Assembly (NCBI GenBank): GCA_021229015.1
Contig: CM037782.1
Span: 58,401,518 to 58,465,517, forward strand
From: Solen grandis
Taxonomy: Eukaryota > Mollusca > Bivalvia > Adapedonta > Solenidae
DNA: 64,000 nucleotides
Reading direction: 5' to 3'
Shown here: in pieces, positions 10,893 to 22,369 of the stretch
Numbering within the stretch: position 1 is the first letter of the stretch
Layout of the letters: every line of letters begins with the position of its first letter
Program-made: the position numbers and the translations under genes
Notes under the pieces: model-generated
What the model saw: only the letters and a program-made list of their open reading frames with translations
Database searches by the model: none
Told to the model about the DNA's origin: nothing

Positions 10893-13283
10893 ATGCCTAA
10901 AAGAGTTGTGCGACCGAAATTACCATCAGCAGTACCGAAACAGAATTTCACAGAATATTTACCCCTTGCGTTAAAAGTCGGAATGATAGAATCACTTTAT
11001 TATAACTTTGAATTCTCTCATGAGAAATTCCAGTAAATATCTTAAAACTTAGGGATGTATTAGGGACTCTATTTATTTTGGTTTCAAATCATTTTAATAT
11101 ATGCGTCTATAATATTCTATCGCCGTTTACTTTGTTTTTAATTATTCGTTTGATTTTTATGAATGGAGATCAATGCTTTATTCGTACATTGGACAGACTT
11201 CTAGTTTACCATTCCACACATTTTTTTTCACATTCGAAATGATTCTTGATGGAAAAGTTTTGAAATGAATTAGAATTATTTAGCAGAGTGCATGTTTTTT
11301 TCTATGTGTTGATGTTTTCAATCCATCCGTTTCGGAGGAAGCAAATGTTTGCACAAATAGTTGTAAATCAGTTTGTACTCGTACTTTCACGTATATGTGT
11401 GTCTGTGCATGTGTATTACTTCTTTTCTTTCCTCAGTCTCGGGTCTGAAGGTCAGATGCTCTATGACCTCTGGTACAGCCCGCTCTCTCTAAATGACGAC
11501 ATGTCTAACAGTGAAACACAGCCGTCTGCTGGATCTCTCGATCTCCTAGCAACGGCTGCGTCACTGGAAGGTGAAGGTCACTTGACTCTGCCTTCTACAG
11601 ACGATGGGTCACTGGACATCCTGGCAGCGGCGGCAATGATCGCCGGGGTTCCCCAGGATGCCGGGGATTCAGGTCTCTTATCCTTCTTTTTTTCTCGTCC
11701 GCTCACTTGCTTAATGTATTTGTTCGATCTCTGTGTATATTTTTACTTAAAATATTCTGTACTATTTTTCTTTTATTTTTAATGGTTTTGTTTTGTTTTG
11801 TTTCCATTTAAATGTTATACATATATACAAGACTCAGATCGTGGGCCGACTCGAAAACCCTGGACCGATTCGTAAATCGAGGCCCAGCCCACGATTTTAG
11901 GTGAAATTGGCCCTCGAATCGATGGCCAAAATCGTGCGCTGATCTCTAATCCATTGAACACAAAGTTTCAAATTAAAAATGAAGTAAACCGAAACGAAAA
12001 GGAAACCAATATATTAAATTGGAAAAAGTCATCGACAGTGTCTCGTATATGAAAACGAGCATTTCATGTCGTCATCCTTATTTGTTATCATTGTTGTTGT
12101 TGTTGTATTGGGGTTTACCGTCGCTGCGATAGTATTTCAAGCATATAGCGACGTCCAGCTAATTACAGGTGGAGGAAGACCCCGAGAACACAGAGGTACC
12201 CGGGTAAACCACCGACCTACCGCAAGCCAGCTGGAAGGCTTCCTGACATGAAAAATCCGAAGTCCCTATTGGGATTCGAACCACAGCGGTGAGAGGCTGA
12301 GAGATTTGTAGTCCACGACTGTAACCGCTCGGCCACGACCCCCTTGTTATCATTGTCATCGCCATTAACGCGACCCCATCGTTTATCATTGAAATGTTTG
12401 GTTTTAGGTTTTGTTTATGCGTACCCGTTCCGAAACCGGCACGATACGATTTAATTCAGATCGGCCCATGATCTGGGACCGACCCATTATTAGAGTCTCA
12501 CATATATGTATGTTTGTAACAATCTTGTGTCCCGTTTTTCTTGTTTTCTTCCGATGTATTTGTCTTTGTAAATTGTGTCTACGCTTCTAACAAAATATAT
12601 CCACTTAACGTTTCAATAACAACTTTTTTAATTCTTTCTTTCTTTCAGACTTAAGTTTTGACTATGTCAGTGAACCTAGAGGGTCCAAGCGAAAGTTAGT
12701 CGACTTCCAAGAGGGAGATTCTGACCTTTGTCGAGATGTGTACGATGATGATTATCGTGAGAACAACAATGATTTATTCTTGGCCTCCCGGTGCAATGAA
12801 TCATGGGACGACAGTTTCTCGTCAGATGATGAATCATCTGAGCCTCATTTCAAAGTTTTCAAGTTTGGATACGACTCGGATGAATCTGACGACTCCGATG
12901 ACGACTTTGAGGACGACTCAGATTCCGACGATGAATACGACTTGAGATATGACGACAATCCCTGCCCCGCCTCCTGTGTCTGTAACACCGGAAGTCATCT
13001 CGATATTCCACCCATTGAGACCAGGCCGGGATTCAGACTGGTTACTCCACTGTACAAGAAGCTTCTGCAGCACCGCGCCCTCAGCTTCGGGAACCAGTCC
13101 ACGCATGCGTGCTGTGACAATCAGTGCAGTTTTCGGTGGAAGAGGCCAAGCATGTACAGGGTAACAAGAGACTACAGTCCGTCTGATCTGAGAGTGTACA
13201 GATTCAGTTGGGGGGACTGGAAACCTGAGAGCGATGATGATGAGGATGATGATAGTGAGGATGAAGATGATGATTACGAGTAG
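10893..13283 (+). CDS. Unrecognised acidic protein, three exons, 336 residues
   Basis: Exons 10893-11032, 11437-11672 and 12649-13283 join in phase 2 then phase 1, with AG/GT sites (TTTCCTCAG, TTTCTTTCAG acceptors), and sum to 337 codons including TAG. The start MPKRVVRPKLPSAVPK is the first ATG of exon 1. The middle exon repeats a leucine/alanine-rich motif, GSLDLLATAASLEG and GSLDILAAAAMIAG. Exon 3 has a basic patch (RGSKRKLV), a long Ser/Asp/Glu tract at about residues 180-230, a central Cys-bearing section (CPASCVCNTG, HACCDNQC) and an acidic C terminus. AATAAA follows at 13355. The composition would suit a nuclear acidic adaptor, but that is a guess and I recognise no family. Exon 1 is the least certain part. 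Confidence 0.6.
12095..12343 (-). mobile_element. tRNA-derived SINE (family 4) with 13-bp target duplication
   Basis: Read on the minus strand: head GGGGTCGTGGCCGAGCGG, B box GGTTCGAATCCC, CTTCCAGCTGGCTTGCGG, tail GGTAAACCCC. It is flanked by exact duplicates TTGTTATCATTGT at 12082-12094 and 12344-12356. It lies in intron 2 of the acidic-protein gene. A younger relative is at 53224-53480. Confidence 0.9.
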
Positions 13284-13354
13284 AATTTAGCTTACAATAT
13301 TTTAGAAAATTTGTTGATTTATATAGGTATTATCATCATAAATAATTGAAGAAA

Positions 13355-13360
13355 AATAAA
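13355..13360 (+). terminator. Polyadenylation signal AATAAA
   Basis: AATAAA lies 72 bp after the stop codon at 13283 of the acidic-protein gene, a normal distance for an animal poly(A) signal. Confidence 0.5.
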
Positions 13361-13902
13361 ATGTTCACTATAATATGTGTATAGATTCTTTGAATTAGTT
13401 TCTTTATTCCGATTCATTTATCATATGTTTAATTGACGTTTTGTATGTCATGAACTGCTGTATTCATAGAACTTGGGTGACTTGAAATGACAGTGTGTGT
13501 TTGAGAAAAGTAAAATAGTTGACGGGTAAAATTATTTTGTACATTATTTCACCTTTTCAATTTCCTTTTACCCCAAAATTTGATTCGAATGATAATGTGA
13601 TATTAATCTGTTTTGCACACATATATCCAAAGCTGGATATAATAGTGGTTTAGCTGCGTTTCCAAACATGCAATATTTAGTCAGATTCACAAACGAGAAT
13701 AGTATAGCTGTAAAATGATTTTAGTTTTTTAAGCTTACTGAAAATGATAACCAGAAACGGGCTTTCTAATTATCTCAAAGAACTAGAAAATTAGCTTTGT
13801 TGTTTAAAATGGTACCGTAAATGAGTGTACTTTAAAAATCTCCTGCATATATATTTTAAACTCAGACTAAAATTTGCAAATTTTTAAAGCAACACTACTT
13901 AT

Positions 13903-14056
13903 GGTAAAGTCCCTGTAATGATTCCGCTTCGTCTTGGACCACTTAACCTCTACCAAGATAATCAAGGTACCCTAATGAAACATTAGGAAAGTTTGGTTAT
14001 CTCCGTGAAAGGCCATGAGGTCCAAAATGTAGCGGAACCATTACGGGGACTTTACC
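13903..14056. mobile_element. Foldback MITE, ~154 bp
   Basis: GGTAAAGTCCCTGTAATG at the left is matched by CATTACGGGGACTTTACC at the right. Inner sections also mirror each other (ATTCCGCTTCG / TAGCGGAACC; GGACCACTTAACC / ATGAGGTCC). The whole could form one long imperfect hairpin. There is no coding capacity. 13361-13902 and 14057-14540 otherwise show only AT-rich sequence. Confidence 0.8.
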
Positions 14057-14540
14057 TTAAGTTAGTAAGATAAATCAGTGCTTAGATATATATATATACC
14101 GTTGGACATTTTGCAGTATTTTCTAAATTCATTTATTATCAAAGAGGATGATGATAATTATAATATTCCGAATCTTGAGTTTAAGTCAGGAGGTTGACGA
14201 ATCAGCACTGCAGTCTGAATGACTGTGTGCAAGCTAGTGACGCCACAGTCTATATTTTTATAGATTGATCAGCACCCAGGACTGGCTGGCCCACGTCAGG
14301 ATAATATGACCGGAACTTATCTTTGTCGTGGCATCACATTGAAGCAAAACTATAAAAGAGTGAAATGTTATCAGAAAGACGATAACTCTTACAAGAAATC
14401 AAGCAAACTATGATTTAAACACGATTCTACCATAATATCATAAGAATATTCTGAAAAGAAAAAAAATCAAAAGATGAAAGTTCCGTGAAACATGAACGAA
14501 TTGACAAACCGTCATTATCCACGTGATTCGCCATAATGTT

Positions 14541-14826
14541 GGTTTGTTTATTTATTGGGTTTAACGTCCCGAACACAGTATTTCATTCATTTAGAGACTA
14601 TGTCTACTTGAGACAGATATAATGCTGCCCTACAGTATCACGCCGTAAACATGTGGTATGACACCACACTCAAGCAAACCAGTCCTGGAACTACCCTTAT
14701 ATGCTGAGCGCCAAGCAAGAAAACTACGTCAGTGTAATCTATTTTTGTTTGTCGCGGCCAGGGATCGAACCTACGACGTCAAAGTCCTTGGCGGACGATC
14801 TAATCACTCAGTCACGGGAACCGGTT
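14541..14826 (-). mobile_element. tRNA-derived SINE (family 1), minus orientation
   Basis: The plus strand begins with the inverted tail (TTTGTTTATTTATTGGGTTTAACGTCCC cut into shorter matching words) and ends with the inverted tRNA-like head (CAGGGATCGAACC, GATCTAATCACTCAGTCACGGG). Intermediate words GTCTACTTGAGACA, CACGCCGTAAACATG and CTTATATGCTGAGCGCCAA match family 1 at 46529-46840. Confidence 0.8.
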
Positions 14827-14949
14827 CGTCATACTGTTTCGATCATTAGGGGCCTACCTCAATGTCATTTGAACCACAATATGGACAAGTCCACACTTTT
14901 CAGCACATGTATAAGGGAGGGTGCCGAACATTGCAAAAGTATTTCAGAA

Positions 14950-15075
14950 ATATCAAAAGGCAGATACACAAAAATATCAAAAGACTGATACACAGATATA
15001 TCAAGACAGATACAAAGATATATCAAAAGACAGATATACCAAAACACAGATACACAGAAATATCAAAAGATACGA
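14950..15075 (+). repeat. Degenerate short repeats of AGATACA(C/A)A-ATATCAAAAG
   Basis: ATATCAAAAG alternates with (C/T)AGATA(C/T)AC words about every 20-22 bp. The copies are imperfect and no gene overlaps them. 15076-16940 contains nothing I can support beyond short CA runs near 15747 and a T-run near 15788. Confidence 0.6.
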
Positions 15076-16948
15076 ATGATAGTCTTATATTTTGGCATGG
15101 TCCGGTTTACACATCGTACTATAAGAAAATCCCATATGAAACATTAATTCATGCCGATTTGATTCAAAATTAAAAAGAGAGTCGATTGGCTTTTGAAAGT
15201 TGAATTACTCCATCTTGTTGCAAACCGTTAACGATATACGTTATTTGGTGGCAACCCTCGAGGGTCGACAGAATTTTCCTTAAGTAGAATAACAGAAATT
15301 TCAAAAGAGAGATATTCAGAAAAAAATAGATATAAATGTCATTGATAGAAATTCATTGGGAAGAAACGATAGATAGATATATAGATAATTATTATACTGC
15401 AACGTAAAATTCTCTCTTCTGATACGTCAATAAGCCGTATACATAACGCCATGTACACTCAGGTATATGTATGCGACGCATCATCAGTATTTATTAACGC
15501 AAAAACTGAACTGAACCTTGCAGTATAACAAATCCGTTATACAGTTTCCTGACAGGGTATATAACTTTTATTCCCGGTTGAGAAAAATCATGTCACCCGT
15601 GGCTCAGGTGACAGGACATTCCTCTGCTTCTAAATAGTCATGTGCATTGTCAAGGAACTGTATAATTAATAATGGATGGATAGATACACGAAACATGGTC
15701 AAGTGTGTTTCTACATATGTAAACTTCATTATTGATTTCAAATAACACACACACACACGTGATCAAAACGTGACACTGGTATTTATTTATTTTTTTTTTT
15801 TTATAATTGTTGTGTTGTTTCGAATTGCAGTATTATTTCAAATATATTCCGATATAATCACGACAAAGCTTGATAATAGCCGAAAAGAAATAGTACATTT
15901 ACATATGCTGTCATCTAGCGACCGCAGTCCAAAATAATCAAACCCGTGAATTAAAGCAAGTATCTTTATAGGTTAAGCGAAGCAAATATTGAGCTTCTTT
16001 TTTGATGAACATGTTTCTTTCCTCATTTTTTAAAGGTGATGAATAGTGAAAAATGACAAATTGTTAATTAATGTCACGTGGGCCCTGGGGACGATCCTGT
16101 GAACTTTACATGCACAACGAATGCTCCCAGATCCCGTCATGGTGAACAATCCGAGCAAAAGGCCCCTCACTAAGTTCAATGACGGCAAAGAAAAAAAAGG
16201 TTCCAAATTGTTTTAATTTTGCCAAATAAATCAAATTAAAATTAATACATGTCGTCAAGCAAGACCCGTTAAAAGTCAAGGACGCCTATATGAGATGTGA
16301 AATGGAAGACATTACTGTCAAGTAAGCGTATTAATTTCACACTGTTGTGAGCCGTCAAGATGGACGACCACAGATGTTTGATCTGTTATTACATTCATGC
16401 AAGCCTAAACATGATAGCTGAGAATGACTGAATTAACACAGCGGAAACTTAAGTTGTCACCTTCAACAGTACAGAGTGAAATATAAATCAACATATTTAT
16501 GCATGTTTAATTCTGAAGAAACCTGTTGGTATACTTCTGTTTTATATCAAAGGTAAGTACACATTTTTTACATATTGATATGATCACACATATATAGAGA
16601 GTATTTTTTTTAGTTTAAACAGCTTCAACATATGATAATGAAATGTTGGACACCTTTTTCATACATTAATTTTCAATTCATATTTAGAAAGAAGAAAAAG
16701 AACCTTTAGTTTTATAATTTATATTCAAGGTACATGTATTTAAGTTCTTTAGGGCCAAGTACCAGGGTAAAATGATGTTTGACTTTGGTACTTACTTCAC
16801 TTGTGATTAATAATTTTTAAACGCCGTAGTAAAAATATATTTATTAAACAATAAAATGGTGCCAGTTTTATTACAAGTCCAATAATTGCACTTAGATTAA
16901 ATTAAAGACAGTGCGCTTTTAATGTATGCTTATTTATAAACACTGTTA

Positions 16949-17014
16949 ACAACAAAAACAACAACAACACAACAAAAATGAGGAATCAGTTTTGTTGTTG
17001 TTGTTGTTTTTGCA
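16949..17014. repeat. Inverted CAA/TTG microsatellite
   Basis: AACAACAAAAACAACAACAAC is followed about 20 bp later by GTTTTGTTGTTGTTGTTGTT. The two trinucleotide runs are opposite in orientation and could pair as a hairpin. Confidence 0.7.
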
Positions 17015-17149
17015 TAATATGTCGTGGATAATGTTCTTTCGTAAATGTGGAGAAAATATATACAATTAGTTTTGTTCTCAAGAATAACTTATTCTATTAT
17101 TAGTAATAGAACATAAATTAACTTTGAACTTATCAATTAATTATCATAT

Positions 17150-17440
17150 TAAGTCAATGGATTGTAACCAAAATCGGACTTAACCTGTATTTTGGTATTA
17201 TATACTTGCATACTAAACATGAATTCAATTTATGAAACCTTCCAAAAGTAAATGCGCGGAAACAGTCAGTTCACATTAAATTTGCCTATAAAGGGGCACA
17301 TAACTCTGTAATGAATCGCTGGATTGTAATCAAAATCGAATTTGACCTGTATTATAGTATATTATACTTGCATATCAAATATGAACTTAAGACATTAAGT
17401 CTGTCAAAAGTTATTTCTCGGAAACGAAATGTCTTCGAAT
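17150..17440 (+). repeat. Diverged duplicate of a ~165-bp segment
   Basis: GGATTGTAACCAAAATCGGACTT ... CTGTATTTTGGTATTATATACTTGCATAC at 17158 is repeated as GGATTGTAATCAAAATCGAATTT ... CTGTATTATAGTATATTATACTTGCATAT at 17323, each followed by an (A)ATGAA and a CAAAAGT. AAAGGGGCACATAACTCTG lies between. Confidence 0.7.
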
Positions 17441-17799
17441 AGACGGACAGCGCCATATCATAATATATCCCGTCAGTCGAGTGACGTATAAAAATATGAC
17501 GTTTTTAATTGTTGGAAAAAAATCACTACAGTATCAACACGGACTCTAAATGGTCTCTACATGATCCAAACATTTTCCCCAAATTGTTCATTCAAATAAA
17601 TATCCAAAATGAACTTCCAAAATCAAATTCGACATTCAGTTTTAATTTAGGTGGTTTCTTAGGACAAAGCATTGGGTAAGGTACCACTTAATACTGTTAA
17701 CTGTGTCTCCCACAATTTTGGGAAAGGACATTGCAATTCGTTGGCTTATGTTTGCATTCGCCGATCAGTAGAACCTCTAGAACATCACAGAATCCATTG

Positions 17800-17918
17800 G
17801 AACTTAAATTTTTAAAACATTCATTGACATGAAAACAACACAACATGAATAGTCATCGTTCACTGAACAATTAAACGAGGTGACTGGAAATAAATTTCAC
17901 AAACATTTATTGACAGGA

Positions 17919-17957
<39 letters not shown>

Positions 17958-18182
17958 CTCATGAATAGTCATCGTTTACTGGACAAATTAAACGAGGTGA
18001 TTGGAAATAAATTTCACAAACATTTATTGACAACAACAACAACACAACAACAACTCATGAGTAGTAATCGTTTACTGAACATTTTAAAAGATGTGACTAG
18101 ATTGAAACATTTCTGTGCCGAATTTCCCCATTATTTCAACGAGTTAAATGATGATCAAGAAAGAAAGATGATGATCCAATAG
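17800..18182 (+). repeat. Three ~120-bp tandem repeats carrying CAA runs; polyQ open frame
   Basis: ATGAATAGTCATCGTT(C/T)ACTG, TTAAACGAGGTGA(C/T)TGGAAATAAATTTCACAAACATTTATTGACA and a CAA-rich linker recur. The linker has ~12 CAA at 17921-17957 and fewer in the neighbours. The last two units keep one open frame (17880-18182, about 100 codons) with GNKFHKHLLT, a glutamine run and LMNSHRLLDKLNEVI. The first unit is out of frame by one base. Whether it is coding is unclear; no splice sites or start settle it. Confidence 0.6.
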
Positions 18183-18473
18183 CTGAACCTACTTAATTGC
18201 TAAATAAATACACACGGTGTTTATACATAAAAGAAGAAAGCTATAGATGAAAAAGTACTTATATGACACACGGGTCAAGCCAGAAAAACAACTTATTTAC
18301 GTCTCCATACAATATTTTTATCATGTAACACAACATATCAGCTGATTTATACGTGTTTTCATATGCCAAGTTTGTACCGCAAGTTGTTAAGTGAGACTTT
18401 TTGTTCTAGGGTTCAGTTGAAATTATTCGAGTAAGGATTTCGTTTAAAAGTTTTCTAAAAAGTGATTTGAGTT

Positions 18474-18701
18474 AAAAGAGTTTCGAGTCAGAATATTATT
18501 GGTGAGTTTCGAGTCAAAAAAAGTGAGTTTCGAGTTAGTGAGTTTCGAGTTAAAAGTGAGTTTCGATTAAAGTGAGTTAAAGTGAGTTTAGTAAAGTGGT
18601 TCGAGTAAAAAGTGTTCGATAAAAAGTGAGTTTCGAGTTTAATTGATTTCACGGTCAAGTTTATTTTTCGAGTTAAAAAAAAAGTGAGTTTCGAGTCAGA
18701 A
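18474..18701 (+). repeat. Cluster of ~21-bp motif AAAGTGAGTTTCGAGT (plus orientation)
   Basis: GTGAGTTTCGAGT or close variants occur about ten times with spacing of roughly 16-22 bp. The complementary cluster lies at 19121-19250. A block TTTAATTGATTTCACGGTCAAGTTTATT begins at about 18638 and recurs at 18802 and 18847. Confidence 0.85.
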
Positions 18702-18795
18702 CTAATGACTAAGTGTTTATACTGTACAGTGACCGGATATGGATAAAAATGTGTTTGTTTGGGCGACTGTGTACTGTATATATTTAACAGCATTT

Positions 18796-18886
18796 GTGTG
18801 TTTTAATTGATTTCACGGTCAAGTTTATTAAAACGATTAGGTGTGTTTTAATTGATTTCACGGTCAAGTTTATTAAAACGATTAGG
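18796..18886 (+). repeat. 45-bp tandem duplication
   Basis: GTGTGTTTTAATTGATTTCACGG ... AAAACGATTAG occurs at 18796 and again at 18841 with no change, an exact 45-bp duplication. It lies in the spacer between the two opposed 21-bp clusters. Confidence 0.9.
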
Positions 18887-19120
18887 AAATAGTTGCTCAC
18901 ATCCGCAGTGTGTTAAATATTTAAATTATTCTGATATGACGGATAACCTCCCATTGAATCGTTTTAGAAGAATCTATATCCCGGGAAATTGTATAAAAAA
19001 AACACGGAACATACACTCAGAAATTCCTGTAAATGATTCAATTGCGGCAAACCTCATTCCGAAATAAACCGTTATAAAATGCTGCCTTTTTTTTTCTCTC
19101 CACAATTTTCATAATTTATC

Positions 19121-19250
19121 ACCTTTTCCGACTCGAAACTCACTTTTTCCGGCTCGAAACTCGCTTTTTCCGACTCGAAACTCACTTTTCCAACTCGAAA
19201 CTCACCTTTTGCAACTAGAAAATCACCTTTTCTAACTCGAAACTCATTAC
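19121..19250 (-). repeat. Cluster of the same ~21-bp motif in the opposite orientation
   Basis: The plus strand reads CTTTTTCCGACTCGAAACTCA and variants, six times at 21-22 bp. On the minus strand the 21-bp period keeps frame and would read as a heptapeptide resembling VSFESEK. With 18474-18701 it makes an inverted pair around ~420 bp of spacer. Confidence 0.85.
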
Positions 19251-19664
19251 TCACTAAAAACTATATCTCTTGTTAAGTATAGCTGAATGCGCCACAGAAA
19301 TATAGTTCCCAAAACATAAAGTTATTTATCTCATAGAAGGCAACGCATTTGTTTATAATTACTTATCAATGATGATTGCAGCATTTTATAGGACATAGAA
19401 TCCTTTCATAACTATATAAATAACAAAATAAAAACACGGCGGATGAATAGTAGGATTCGTTAGACATATAAAATGATATATAAAAAAATATAAGGATTTG
19501 TATCTAGTGCTCGGCTGTTTGTTATGTGAAAAACATATTTGTGCCATTCCAAATAAATATCCAAAATAATTTGTTTAAGGGAAAATATATCCTGTCATTC
19601 GAAATATTCACAGACGCAGGTTACAGGTTGATAAAACCACATGCGTTACTATTGCAGATAAAGG

Positions 19665-21387
19665 ATGTGTCTATTGCGGGTGTTAATAGCAGGCGTGCTG
19701 GTGTCAGCAGCAAGCGGCGTCTTGATAGATCTGTCGTACCACAAGTCACTCGTGACGTTAATCCATAACTTCTACCGACGTCATGAGAGGTCGGCTGACA
19801 TGAAAGAGATGGTCAGTATAGGTTCACATTGTGTACCGGTATTGTATATATTTCTAATTTTTGTAAGTGTTAGTTTCTGTATGTTATTAAAACTGATTAG
19901 ATTACGTTACCAAGAGACAAAATTGTTTGACGTTTCACCTAGGCGCGACCGCAACTTGTTAAAGCAAGTTTGGCCTCGCAAGTCAAGGGTAGAGGTTGCT
20001 TGACTGGTAATATTTAAATCTGCGCAATGCAGGATACAAAGAATTATAATTCAGTTTTCATATTGTTATACAACCAATGCTTCTTTGAATATCTCTATTC
20101 GGTCTATTGGGTCAGAACGTAAACAGATATGATTGGAATAGTTTAAAGTCAACCTCGTCGAATTCTGGAAACATTCGGAAATTTCCTTTCAGAAATGGGA
20201 TGATACACTGCAGCGGAAGGCGGAATACTGGTCGGAGAACTGTTACTGGGGCCACCAGAACAAGGGGCCGGGGGAGAACCTGTCGTTCTTCTGGTCCTCC
20301 GGCAGCCCCATGTCAACTACGGACGTTATCATCAAGTCGAGCCAGAATTGGTGGAAGGAGGTGAACGACTGGAACTGGTCTACCAGCTGTGGGGCCGCCT
20401 GTCACTATACACAGGTATACCTGTTTGTGTGTCTGTACGTGTGTATCTATGTGACTGTACGCCTCTGTTGCTTCGGGAAATACCTTTTCGTGGCCTTCAC
20501 AGGCACAACGCATTGGTTCAACCCTGCAGCCGTCGAAAGGGATTAGTATAAGTTGTAAGGAATTTGTTTCTCAGTCGACGTGAACAGAAATAGGTTTAAA
20601 CTGAACAATTTGACAATCGAATTATAAACAACAACTTGATGCTGACGAAAGATGTCTGTCTGTATGTCTGTCTTTCTGTATGTATTCAGTTACTCTCTAT
20701 TGAAACCCGTTCCAGTTATATTTTCGTACAGCCAGTACGAAAATATAATCGTATCAGATTTCAAGAGATACGTATATGATCTCCACCAATATTTGAAGTC
20801 TTCTCACCAACAGAGTGCTAAAAGTGCTGGAGATTAAATCCCATCTTCCCATTTCAGATGATTTGGGGAAATACCAACAAGATAGGGTGTGCTCTCAGTA
20901 AATGCTCCAGCTTGCGTATGGACACAGGCAACAGCGTTCGAAATGCTCAGTTTTTTGTTTGCTTTTATGATCCACCGTAAGTATAGTATATCCTTCAAGT
21001 CATTATGAAATTATTAAAACAATCAAATTAGTTTTTTTCGGTTATTATGATATAGAAGCATATACTTATTTGAACTATTCTTTCTTTGATACGGGTAGAG
21101 AAAGATTCCTTAACTTATTTTGCTAAAACAACAACAACGTCATCGGCGACGACATCATTACCACACACACACACAAACACAAAAAAAAAAAACACAAAAA
21201 AAACAACCAACAACACGCAAAGTTATGAATTGTAAGATAAGCATATCAAAATAGGAATGATAAATTTTAAATATATTTTTCTCTCTGCAGGGGAAACTTC
21301 CGTGGCCGATATCCCTACACTCTTGGAGAAAGCTGCACGAAATGTTCCAGAGGTGAAGCGTGTAGGGATGGTCTGTGCTCGAAGTAA
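19665..21387 (+). CDS. Secreted CAP-superfamily (SCP/Tpx-1/Ag5) protein, 194 residues, four exons
   Basis: Exons 19665-19811, 20193-20414, 20858-20976 and 21291-21387 join in phases 0, 0 and 2 with consensus sites. The N terminus MCLLRVLIAGVLVSAASG is a signal peptide. The CAP domain fills the rest: HNFYRRHE (helix 1), MKEMKWDDTLQRKAEYWSENC, GPGENLSF, then CAP1 CHYTQMIWGNT, KIGCALSKC, and CAP2 FFVCFYDPPGNFRG, closing with a Cys-rich tail ESCTKCSRGEACRDGLCSK. The conserved histidine of HYTQ and glutamate of GENL are present. CAP proteins are extracellular, with roles ranging from sterol binding to immunity and reproduction; the particular role here cannot be told. The gene looks complete and unbroken. 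A possible acceptor just upstream (ATTGCAG, 19651-19657) may mean a 5'-UTR intron. Confidence 0.92.
20489..20583 (+). mobile_element. SINE family 2 tail fragment
   Basis: CATTGGTTCAACCCTGCAGCCGTCG and AGTTGTAAGGAATTTGTTTCTCAGTCGACGTGAA match the tails at 5130-5190 and 740-790. It is a 5'-truncated copy inside intron 2 of the CAP gene. Confidence 0.55.
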
Positions 21388-22369
21388 AGTGACAACCAAT
21401 ACAACACTCGAACCTTATGAATTTATTATCCACATGTGCTTGAACAGTATATTCACTTTGTACATAAAATGAACCTTTGCACGCGATCGTATGTACCAAA
21501 CGGTCAATCTGTACTATGCTGCCACCTGTTATAAACAACCAACCTGTTTTAAATAGTCATATTTCAGTTCCGGAATTTTTCTTAACAGAAGCAATGTACT
21601 TACTTGTATCAAGCAACCGATCTGACTAAAAAACACCTCCTCTATACGCTTCGCTTATGTTGGAAGAGCGTGTACTCTAGTCAGTTTGTTAAGCAACCAC
21701 CTGTATTATGCAGCCACTTCCTCTTGTTTCACTGGCTGACGCTTAAAACAGGCTTGCCTGTATAGTCCAGTATATATGCATTTACAGGGGAATAGACAAA
21801 TAAAACAAGAGACAGTATTTTTTTCTCATTTCTTTTTACAAAGGAAACAAAAGAAAATAAGGCGAAAGTCGGTATGAGGATAATAGTGCGTTATTTTGCG
21901 TCAATATTGCTTCTAATACTTGAAGACCAATCTGTTTTATGTTGTAGATATATACAGACAATTTCTTAAAACAACCGTATCTTAAATAAAGATCTAAAAA
22001 TACTACTTTATCTGAATATTTACGACATGTTAGGATTATATGACATGTAAAATGGTGTAATTATTGACTTAGTTGCACAAAATTTATATATGCGACATTT
22101 CATGCATTTCCTTACTACTATTTATGAATATATTGTTAATTTTCGTGAAATAAATGAAATTAGAGATTTTTCTTATCTGTATTATAGTATGGCTTTTATA
22201 ACGCTTAAAGGGTCTTGACACTAATTGCATTTTACTGCTAGCTTACCAAGTAAAAGGTACATCTCATGTCTAATCTGTTCACATACATTCAACACACATC
22301 AAAGGGAAAAGAAAATAGTTCCTGGAGATTAAGTCTTCAAATGGCATTCCTTTACCTCAGAAAGGAATT
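21388..22369. other. Intergenic stretch between convergent genes
   Basis: The stretch separates the plus-strand CAP gene from the minus-strand modular gene. It holds a diverged relative of the 9985 foldback element at 21620-21690 and otherwise AT-rich sequence. Confidence 0.5.
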
